A stretch of DNA of 64,000 nucleotides, from contig NZ_JADOTX010000001.1 of the NCBI RefSeq assembly GCF_015751765.1, positions 3,534,001 through 3,598,000 on the forward strand, in the 5' to 3' direction. The stretch comes from Micromonospora ureilytica (lineage in GTDB: Bacteria > Actinomycetota > Actinomycetes > Mycobacteriales > Micromonosporaceae). A model generated the notes under the pieces. The model was given only the letters and a program-made list of their open reading frames with translations. It made no database searches and was not told the DNA's origin. How positions within the stretch are numbered: the stretch's first letter is position 1; every line of letters begins with the position of its first letter. The translations under genes were made by a program, and so were the position numbers. This document shows, piece after piece, positions 1 through 6,731 of the stretch.

Positions 1-519
1 CCAGACGTTGCGGACCGTGCTCTCCATGCCGATGGCGTCCCCACCGTTCGACGTGGGCGAGCCCGACTTCTTGACGTTCCGCACTGTCACGTTCTGGATG
101 ATGATGTTGCTGGAGTCACGGATGTGGATGCCGAGCTGGTCGAAGACGGCGCCGCCGCCGACCCCGATGATGGTGACGTTGCTGATCTGCTTGAGCTCGA
201 TCACGCCCGCCGCGGTGTTGCAGCTCGACCCGGACACCTTGCTGGTGTTGCCGTGGTTGATCGTTCCGGTGACCTCGATGGTGATCGGGGTGCTGCTACT
301 GGCCCGACCGCACAGCGCGGCGTGGATCGCCGTGCCCGTGGTGGCCCGCACCGTCTGCCCGCCCGCGCCGCCGGTGGTTCCGCCGTTCTGGGTGGCGTAG
401 CCGGTGGCGCTGCCGACCGCCGCCGACGCCTGCGGGGTCGGCAGGGCCACCCCGACCGCGATCACCACGGCCGCCGCGGCCAGCACCGCCTGACGTCGCA
501 GCACGACTGGTCGTCTCAT
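1..519 (-). CDS. Pectate lyase-like secreted protein (PL1), N-terminal part
   Basis: Only the first 173 codons are inside the window; the 3' part lies beyond the left edge. The ATG at 519 follows a good AAGGTGAGG ribosome site. Residues 1 to about 33 form a signal peptide (arginines, then a long Ala/Val core, ending PQASA). The mature part has the rung pattern of a right-handed beta-helix, for example VIELKQISNVTIIGVG and SSNIIIQNVTVRNVK, as in pectate lyase family 1. PL1 enzymes cleave polygalacturonan by beta-elimination outside the cell. The catalytic half is not visible, so the substrate is inferred from fold and from the plant-polysaccharide neighbourhood. Confidence 0.75.
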   Translation of the reverse strand, partial: MRRPVVLRRQAVLAAAAVVIAVGVALPTPQASAAVGSATGYATQNGGTTGGAGGQTVRATTGTAIHAALCGRASSSTPITIEVTGTINHGNTSKVSGSSCNTAAGVIELKQISNVTIIGVGGGAVFDQLGIHIRDSSNIIIQNVTVRNVKKSGSPTSNGGDAIGMESTVRNVW

Positions 520-700
520 GTCGCCTCACCTTCGCATTCGTCTCGTTCCAGGGCTTCGCCTCGACGGTCGTCGCGACCGCACCTGCCGACCGACGTCATT
601 CAAGAATTGGCGACAGTCAATCGCGGGAATGTCATCGAAGTCTCTCGCGCCCTGGTGGAAGCGGGGATGTGCCGCGCGAGCGGGGTTTGCCCGGTGACAC

Positions 701-740
701 CGCTCGCGCGAGCGTTAAACGAAACATCGATGTAATGCAA
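701..740 (-). promoter_or_regulatory. Putative pectate lyase promoter with 14-bp palindrome
   Basis: On the minus strand TTGCAT (740-735), a 17-base spacer and TAACGC (717-712) make a plausible -35/-10 pair. The perfect palindrome CGCTCGCGCGAGCG (701-714) overlaps the -10 and could be an operator; a related half motif lies near 671-683. Assigned by eye. Confidence 0.35.
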
Positions 741-805
741 TCGTAGGAAAGCGGTTTCCCTGAAGGCAATAGCTGACGCTTGCAGGTTTGTTGCAGCGCT
801 CGGCA

Positions 806-852
806 TTGACACCGCCGGGCCGACCATCGATGCTCTGCTAAATCAGTTTAGC
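806..852 (+). promoter_or_regulatory. Promoter and LacI-type operator of the esterase
   Basis: TTGACA (806-811), 17-base spacer, GATGCT (829-834), then GCTAAATCAGTTTAGC (837-852), whose GCTAAA/TTTAGC arms are a perfect inverted repeat with a 4-base centre. The block 830-855 occurs identically, in reverse orientation, at 13879-13904 in front of the ABC operon. The operator sits at the expected transcription start, so a bound repressor would block initiation. The likely ligand-responsive repressor is the LacI protein at 14061. Confidence 0.75.
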
Positions 853-934
853 GACCGGCCCGCTCCGACCCGTCCCACTCCCGGACCCGTGCGGGATCGC
901 TGGCTGAGCGCACCACCCCCGAGAAAGGACCCGC

Positions 935-2248
935 ATGAGACTGCGAAAAGGACTGATCCCCCTCGCCGCCACAGTCGTCCTGGCCGGCGCCTCCGGCACC
1001 GCGTACGGCAGCGCGAGCGACAGCCGGGGCACCGCGGACGGAATCCGCAGCATCACCCCGATCACCACCGTCTACACGTACGGCCAGAAGGTCTCGGCGG
1101 TGGCGATCGAGTACGGCGCCACGGTCAACCCCCGCACCCTCGACACCGCCACGTTCTCGGTGACCGACACCGTCTACAACTTCCGCTTCAACCCCATCGA
1201 GGACCTGCCGAAGCTCGCCGACCGGACCATCACCCACACCTACACCAACGGGTCACCGGGCACCCGCGCCGACCACCGATCGGCGCCGGGCAGGTACGTC
1301 ATCGTCGAACTGGACCCCGCCGACACCGGCGGCTCGACTGTCATCGTCTCCAAGTGCCCGACCTTCCTCTGCACAGTGAAGGTCAATCCCGAGCTGCCGA
1401 CCCGGGTCGTGCAACGCAAGGACGTGCATGGCCAGCCCGGTCGCGGGGCCGGCAAGGGACCGGTGCTAGCCCGGGCCACCCCACGCGAGTCCCGACCGGT
1501 CACCGCGAAACCGGTCAACCAACTGGTCGACGAGTTCACCTACGGCTCGTTCCTCAGTGGCGGAATGGTTCTGCCGTACCACTACCACCTGCCGAAGAAC
1601 TACCAGCCCGGGCGTAAGTACCCACTGATGGTCGTCCTGCCCGGTCACGGGATGGGCTGGGACGGCGACAACCTCGGCGTCCAACTCGCCGCCGACATCC
1701 CGGCGACCGCATGGCTCCAACCGCGGTGGACCGGCACCTCCGAGGACGTCATCGTCCTGGCGCCCCAGCACCAGCGGGTCGGTGGGCCCGCCGAGGCGGA
1801 CCTGCTGGTCAAGCTGCTCGACCAATTCGCCGGCCAGTTCGCGGTGGACACCCACCGGGTGTACGCGACCACCGTGTCGTACGGCTCCCAGCTGCTCTGG
1901 GAGGCGTTCGCCAAGCGCCCGGACCTGTTCGCCGGCGGGTTGGTGACCGGCGGTTTCCCGGTCAACGCCACCCAGGCGACCGCCATCGCGGCGGCCGAGG
2001 TGCCGGTGTGGATCACGCACGGCGAGCACGACCACCTGCTCAACGTCTCGGGCGCGCGCAACTCCACGGCCGCGCTGCGGCAGGCGTACGTCACTCGGGG
2101 TAAGACGCCCGAGCAGGCCGCCGACCTGGTGCGTTACACCGAGTACGCCGACGCCGCCTTCTCGTTGCCGGACTACCACGCGGCGTTCGGACCGACCTAC
2201 GAGGACGCCAGCATCCTGCGCTGGCTGCTCCACCAGGCCAAGCCCTAA
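935..2248 (+). CDS. Secreted esterase with N-terminal Ig-like domain (EstA-like / COG4099 type)
   Basis: 437 residues. The ATG at 935 follows AAAGGA at a 7-base distance. Signal peptide about 1-27. Residues about 35-165 resemble the Ig-like N-terminal domain of EstA-type esterases, and about 195-437 form an alpha/beta-hydrolase. The likely triad is Ser315 in TTVSYGSQ (Thr replaces the usual first Gly of GxSxG), Asp366 in THGEHDHLL and His415 in DYHAAF. An extracellular ester-cleaving role (acyl groups on polysaccharide or oligosaccharide) is inferred. Its promoter carries the same operator as the ABC operon at 9481-13765, which suggests a joint job: removing acyl groups before uptake. Native substrate unknown. 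Confidence 0.75.
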   Translation: MRLRKGLIPLAATVVLAGASGTAYGSASDSRGTADGIRSITPITTVYTYGQKVSAVAIEYGATVNPRTLDTATFSVTDTVYNFRFNPIEDLPKLADRTITHTYTNGSPGTRADHRSAPGRYVIVELDPADTGGSTVIVSKCPTFLCTVKVNPELPTRVVQRKDVHGQPGRGAGKGPVLARATPRESRPVTAKPVNQLVDEFTYGSFLSGGMVLPYHYHLPKNYQPGRKYPLMVVLPGHGMGWDGDNLGVQLAADIPATAWLQPRWTGTSEDVIVLAPQHQRVGGPAEADLLVKLLDQFAGQFAVDTHRVYATTVSYGSQLLWEAFAKRPDLFAGGLVTGGFPVNATQATAIAAAEVPVWITHGEHDHLLNVSGARNSTAALRQAYVTRGKTPEQAADLVRYTEYADAAFSLPDYHAAFGPTYEDASILRWLLHQAKP

Positions 2249-2309
2249 GGTCGCGGGCCGGGCGACGCCCCGCCGCGATCCGGTGGCGCGATCTGATCGC
2301 GTCGACGGG

Positions 2310-3386
2310 TTACCGGCGGGCGTCGCCCTCGGGCTCGGCACCAGCGGGCGCGCCCCCGACGAGCACGGACTCCTGGCCCTCCTGGCGGCCCTCCTGGCGC
2401 GCGCGGGCCAGCAGCCCGGCCAGCCGACGCCGCCGGTGCCGGGCCGCCGCCCGCAGACCCAGGAGCAGGCCCGCGAGCAGACCCAGCAGTGCGAGCTGCG
2501 CCCACGGTACGACCCAGGTGGTGACGGTGGCGGAGGCCGGTCGGAGGTCGACCCCGGCCGGGCCGTCGCCGACCGGCGTCGGCGACGTGGTGACTGTCGT
2601 GCGGAGGCGCCCCAGGGCCCAGACGCCGTCAGCCCGGGTCTCCACCGTCCGAGCGCCGCCGGGAAGCAACTCCTCGACGGCGCTGGTGGCGTCGTGGCTG
2701 GTTCGGCCGAGGAGGTCGGACATCGCCACCCGACTCGTTCCGCTGACCCAGACGTTGCCGTCGTTCTCGACGGTGTAGCGGACCCGCACCGTGCCGCCGG
2801 CGAAGGGATTCCACGACGGGGAGTACGTCGCGCCGAGGCCCCGTACGGCCAGGGCCGCCCGCGCGGAACCGTTGACCCGCAGCATGACCCGGAACCCGAC
2901 GCGGCTCTCGACGTTGACAGTGCCTCCGGTGCTGGTGACGGTCGCGGCGATACCGGCCGGGTGGTCGCCAGGTGTGGCGCCCTTCGGCACGGTGATCCTG
3001 AACGGCACCACCCGCGTCTCGTTGGGGCCGACGGTGACCTTCTCCTGCACGTCGATCCAGGTGCCACCGTCGACCGAGGGCCGGTCGGACGACAGCATGT
3101 TGAAGCGGCCCTTGTCGGTGAGGTAGCCGTCGGCGGCCTTCAGGGAGAAGGCCACAGCGGTGCGGCTGAAGTTCCGTACCGCCAGGTGCTCGGTGACGGC
3201 CTGCCCCGGGTCGAGGCTGGCATTGATCCACCGGCGTTGGTCCGGGCCACTCGCGGTGGCCGGCTGGACCGTCCAGGTCAGGGCCTTCGGGTCCGGCTCC
3301 GCCGCCGCCGCGGTCGGCGCGGCCGCAACCGTGAGGGACGCGACGGCGAGGACGACGAGCGCCCGGCGCAGCGGGGTGACGGTCAT
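2310..3386 (-). CDS. DUF916/WxL-interacting-type membrane-anchored surface protein
   Basis: 358 residues from the ATG at 3386 (GAAGGG upstream); an upstream in-frame ATG would add 20 residues with no signal-like character. A signal peptide ends near AAAAEPD. The extracellular part has beta-sandwich features typical of DUF916-type proteins: a bulk of short strands, VRNFSRTAVAFSLKAADGY, and VVPFRITVPKGATPGDHPAG. One membrane helix (about 310-332, VPWAQLALLGLLAGLLLG) is followed by an arginine-rich cytoplasmic tail. In Firmicutes, DUF916 proteins bind peptidoglycan and partner WxL proteins. Here the WxL-like gene is 59 bases upstream in the same direction. Function in actinobacteria is not established. 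Confidence 0.7.
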   Translation of the reverse strand: MTVTPLRRALVVLAVASLTVAAAPTAAAAEPDPKALTWTVQPATASGPDQRRWINASLDPGQAVTEHLAVRNFSRTAVAFSLKAADGYLTDKGRFNMLSSDRPSVDGGTWIDVQEKVTVGPNETRVVPFRITVPKGATPGDHPAGIAATVTSTGGTVNVESRVGFRVMLRVNGSARAALAVRGLGATYSPSWNPFAGGTVRVRYTVENDGNVWVSGTSRVAMSDLLGRTSHDATSAVEELLPGGARTVETRADGVWALGRLRTTVTTSPTPVGDGPAGVDLRPASATVTTWVVPWAQLALLGLLAGLLLGLRAAARHRRRRLAGLLARARQEGRQEGQESVLVGGAPAGAEPEGDARR

Positions 3387-3445
3387 GGGGCGGCCCTTCG
3401 GCACGGGGCTGGGCGGGGGTCCGATCCGGGCCCCCGCCCAGGCCA

Positions 3446-4078
3446 CTACTCGAACAGTGAGAGCGTGAGCGTGGAGCTGTACTCGCCGGCGGCGACCTCC
3501 GCGGGGGTCCGCAGATACAGGTCGGCGTTCACCGAGTACGAGTCGCTGACGACGGCCTTGGAGTCGAAGGCCGAGACCAACAGCTCCTGGTCGACGAGGC
3601 CGACATTGTTACCCGGCTGGGTCGCCTCGTCCAGGCTGGTCACCACCTCCTCGCCCTCGCTGACCAGGCCGGTCTCCCCGCCGTCGAGCAGGCGCGGCTT
3701 CCAGCCGAGGTGGTCGGCGGTGATCGGCCCCTGGCCGGCGGTGCCCGCGAAGTCGGTCGCGCTGCCGAGCACCGCCCAGCCGGCGCCGTCGGGCACCTCG
3801 TCGGCGACGCGGGTGTCGGTGACCGTCACCGTCGGCAGCGTACCGACGAACTGGCGAACCAGCAGGGTCGAGCCGTCCTCGGACAGCGCGACCGCGTCGC
3901 CGGCGATCGACAGGGCGAGCACGCCCGGTTCCCTGATCTCGTCGATGTCGACGGTGACCCGCACGCTGGCGTCGTCACCGGGCTCGGCCAGTGCGGGCGA
4001 CGGCAGCACCGCCGCCCCGGTCAGCACCGCGCCGACGGCGCAGGCCGCGAGCGTCTGCCGCCGTTTGTATGTGTTCAT
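3446..4078 (-). CDS. WxL-like secreted protein
   Basis: 210 residues. The ATG at 4078 follows CGGAG at a 6-base distance; an in-frame ATG 7 codons upstream lacks a ribosome site. Signal peptide about 1-30 (ends SPALAEPG). The mature chain is acidic and strand-rich and ends in AAGEYSSTLTLSLFE, which matches the C-terminal strand of WxL surface proteins (YxGTLTWxL) except that the tryptophan is missing; ITADHLGWKPRLL could be the first motif. It lies 27 bases after a GH43 gene and 59 bases before the DUF916-type partner, so a surface-attached complex tied to the GH43 enzymes is plausible but inferred. Confidence 0.6.
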   Translation of the reverse strand: MNTYKRRQTLAACAVGAVLTGAAVLPSPALAEPGDDASVRVTVDIDEIREPGVLALSIAGDAVALSEDGSTLLVRQFVGTLPTVTVTDTRVADEVPDGAGWAVLGSATDFAGTAGQGPITADHLGWKPRLLDGGETGLVSEGEEVVTSLDEATQPGNNVGLVDQELLVSAFDSKAVVSDSYSVNADLYLRTPAEVAAGEYSSTLTLSLFE

Positions 4079-4105
4079 GTGATCTCCGTTCTCCGCCATG
4101 AGGGG

Positions 4106-6526
4106 TTAGCCGCCGCAGGTGCCGGCGGGGTGTTGCACGGTGCGGACGGTCGTCACGTCCTGTCCGCCGATCGCCCCGGTCACCCGGACCGTCGCCGAAC
4201 CCGCCGCCACCGACACGGCACGGGTGTTGAACGACTGGTAGGCGTTCCCGCCCGGCGCGACGGCCGCGAACGACCGCTCGCCGTACGGCGTCTCCAGCGT
4301 GATGCCCACCGGCGCGTCATGGTCGTTGCGCGCCTGCACCGCCACGTACACCTTGCCGCCCACGCACCGCGTCGACGCCGTGACCGTGACGGGCACCTCG
4401 AGGGCGGCCGCCTGGAAGGCCCAGTTGTCGATCTCGACGAGGTCGACGCCGGCCGGGCCGGTGTAGGTGAAGTAGACGTCGTGCACGCCGCTGACGCCCT
4501 CGAGCTCGGCGGTCACCTCGGCCCACTGTCCGACAGGCGTGTCCACCGCGACCGTGCCGACGACGGGACCGTTGACGTCGTCCAGCCGGACCTGGATCTG
4601 CCCGCCGGCGGCGAGCGCGCGCACCCGCGCCGTCAGGCTCTGTGCGCCGTTGTCCCCGAAGTTCACCGAGGACAGCGCCGTCCAGTCGCCGTTGTCGATG
4701 TCACGGACCACCAGGTTCGGCGCCGCGCCACCGAACTGTGCGGAGCTGCCGTCGACAGTCGCGGTCGCGACGCCCTTGCTCCAGCCGAAGGTCTCGGCCT
4801 CGAAGACCCGGTACGGGTCGAAGTCGCGGACCTGGTCCACGCCGGCGTAGGTGCCGACGACCTGCTGGATCGTGCCGTCCGGGTTGAAGGTCAGTTCCTG
4901 GATGTGCGGGCTGCGGTACCCCTGGGTGGTGTTGCCGTTGATGCGCTTGTTGAGCGTCGGGGCGTGGTAGGTGAAGTAGTACTTGCCCCCGAACTCGAAC
5001 ACCGACTGGTGGTTGTTACCACCGGTGCCGGACCCGAAGAACTGCGACTGGTTCGGGAAGAGCACACCGGCGTAGGTCTCCTTCGGCCACGACATCGGGC
5101 CATCGGAGATCATGTAGCCGATCTGGCCACCCCCGGGGTAACCCGGGAGCGGCTGCTGGTTGCCACCGAAGTCGTTCCCACCGAAGTGCGAGGAGTACGA
5201 GAGGTAGTACTTGCCCTGGCGCTTGAAGACGTGACCGGCCTCGAAGGCGACCGGGGCGTCGACCACAGCCGCGGTTCCCTCGGTCGAGACCATGTCGTCG
5301 CCGAGTTCGATCGAGCGGATGTTCTTCGGGTTGTTGAAGCGCTCGGCCGGCGGCATGCTCGTCGACGCGGGGCCACCACCGAAGTAGAGGTACGGCTGGC
5401 CGTCGTCGTCGACGAACGGGGCCGGATCGAACTTCCACGCGACGGCCTCGGCACCGGGGGTACGACCGTCGATCAGCGTGCTCGTGCGCTCGCTGGTCCA
5501 CGGGCCGAGCGGCGACGCACCCGTGATCACGTTGCTGGAGCCACCGCCGTTGGCGTAGTAGAGAAAGAACTTCTCCACCCCGTTCACCACCTTCTTGGTG
5601 ATGCCCGGAGCCCACGAGTTGGCGGTGAACGGGGCCACCCCGTTCGGGCCGGCGACCTGGATCTCACCGTGGTCCGTCCAGTTCACGAGGTCCTCCGAGG
5701 AGATCACCGTGATCTGGTTGATGTCGCCGTAGTTGATCCCCGGCGAGACGCCGGTGGTCGGGTTCGGGGCGTAGCCCTGGGTGTCGTTGGTCATGTACAT
5801 GTACACCCGGCCGTCGTGCACGAGGCCGAAGCCGTCGGCCCCGAACTTGTGCCCGATCAACGGGTTGTGCTCCCCCGGCAGCTTGCCGACGACCTCGATG
5901 GTCTTCGAGGCTGGCGCGGGCGGCGCGGCGCCGATCACCGACACGTCGTCGAGCTTGAAGTCCATCAGGTGCAGAGCCGGGTCCGTGGACGGGGTGCTCG
6001 TCCAGGGGGTCTCGAAGAACAGACGCGCCGTCGACACGCTCTGCGTCGTCGGAATCGTGAACGTCCCGTTGAACTGCGCCCACTGGCCCTTCGTCGCCGT
6101 CACGCTGACCAGGTTGGTGTAGGTGCCACCGCCGTAGTGCATGGTGGCGAAGAACTGCTTCGTGGCCGGTCCGCTCTCGTTCTCGTACTTGATGCGGGCC
6201 GTGAGGGTGTATGCCTGGCCGGCCTGCACCTTGCCGCTGAGGTCCTGCATCGGGCCGGATCCGGTGGTCGTCCGGCTGGTGACCAGCGCGGCGTTCGCGC
6301 CGGCGTAGGCGTCCGACGTGGCCGACAACTGGGCGCCGTCGGTGGCGTTTCCGTTGTTGACGAACCAGTTGGCCAGGCCGTCCTCGAATCCGCCGTTGAC
6401 GACGAGGTTCGTGTCGGCGGCCTGGACCGGCGCCGCCGGGGCGACGAACCCCGTGGCCAGCATCAGGCCGACTGTCGCGAGCGCTGCGACCCGTCCTCGG
6501 GTCGCCCGTCGCATTCGTTGTTCCAC
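4106..6526 (-). CDS. Secreted GH43 arabinoxylan-type glycosidase with two carbohydrate-binding-like domains
   Basis: 806 residues. The GTG start at 6526 has AGGAGG at a 7-base distance. Order: signal peptide (1-36); N-terminal CBM4/CBM22-type sandwich (about 38-195, NLVVNGGFEDGLANW); GH43 five-bladed propeller (about 205-555); CBM6-like domain beginning VFEAETFGW (about 570-700); and a C-terminal module of about 96 residues shared with the gene at 6732. Likely GH43 catalytic residues are Asp in KFGADGFG, Asp in KFDPAPFVDD and Glu in AFEAGHVFKR. The propeller start NPLIGHKFGADG resembles XynD/GH43 subfamily 10 arabinofuranohydrolases or xylosidases, so arabinoxylan side-chain or xylan cleavage is likely; exact specificity is open. 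Confidence 0.85.
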   Translation of the reverse strand: MEQRMRRATRGRVAALATVGLMLATGFVAPAAPVQAADTNLVVNGGFEDGLANWFVNNGNATDGAQLSATSDAYAGANAALVTSRTTTGSGPMQDLSGKVQAGQAYTLTARIKYENESGPATKQFFATMHYGGGTYTNLVSVTATKGQWAQFNGTFTIPTTQSVSTARLFFETPWTSTPSTDPALHLMDFKLDDVSVIGAAPPAPASKTIEVVGKLPGEHNPLIGHKFGADGFGLVHDGRVYMYMTNDTQGYAPNPTTGVSPGINYGDINQITVISSEDLVNWTDHGEIQVAGPNGVAPFTANSWAPGITKKVVNGVEKFFLYYANGGGSSNVITGASPLGPWTSERTSTLIDGRTPGAEAVAWKFDPAPFVDDDGQPYLYFGGGPASTSMPPAERFNNPKNIRSIELGDDMVSTEGTAAVVDAPVAFEAGHVFKRQGKYYLSYSSHFGGNDFGGNQQPLPGYPGGGQIGYMISDGPMSWPKETYAGVLFPNQSQFFGSGTGGNNHQSVFEFGGKYYFTYHAPTLNKRINGNTTQGYRSPHIQELTFNPDGTIQQVVGTYAGVDQVRDFDPYRVFEAETFGWSKGVATATVDGSSAQFGGAAPNLVVRDIDNGDWTALSSVNFGDNGAQSLTARVRALAAGGQIQVRLDDVNGPVVGTVAVDTPVGQWAEVTAELEGVSGVHDVYFTYTGPAGVDLVEIDNWAFQAAALEVPVTVTASTRCVGGKVYVAVQARNDHDAPVGITLETPYGERSFAAVAPGGNAYQSFNTRAVSVAAGSATVRVTGAIGGQDVTTVRTVQHPAGTCGG
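4109..4396 (-). repeat. C-terminal module copy 1 (paralogous with 6735-7022)
   Basis: Encodes the last 96 residues of the GH43 protein. It aligns without gaps to the last 96 residues of the neighbouring GH43 protein; by eye about two thirds of positions are identical, including YVAVQARND, RSFAAVAPG, YQSFNTRA and SVAAGSATVRV. It starts with Cys in RCVGG and ends with Cys in TCGG, perhaps a disulphide. Confidence 0.8.
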
Positions 6527-6731
6527 GAGACATCCTCCTTCATCTCTGACGTGCGGTCATCGGTGTACGGGGGATCGGTGGGTGTGCTTCCGTGGGTGGG
6601 CCGGACATCAGGGGTCGACCGCCGCCACCGGTCCGACAGTGGCCGGCGGCGCGGGGACGGTTCCGCTGTGCCGCGCCGCCCGGCCGGGTCGCCGGTGGTG
6701 CTGGTCGGTGAGCCGGGGGCTCGTGGTGGGG

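Larger units (their letters stand above)
520..934. other. Divergent promoter region between pectate lyase and esterase
   Basis: No gene is seen in these 415 bases. They hold a leftward promoter with palindrome for the pectate lyase (701-740) and a rightward promoter with LacI-type operator for the esterase (806-852). Confidence 0.6.
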
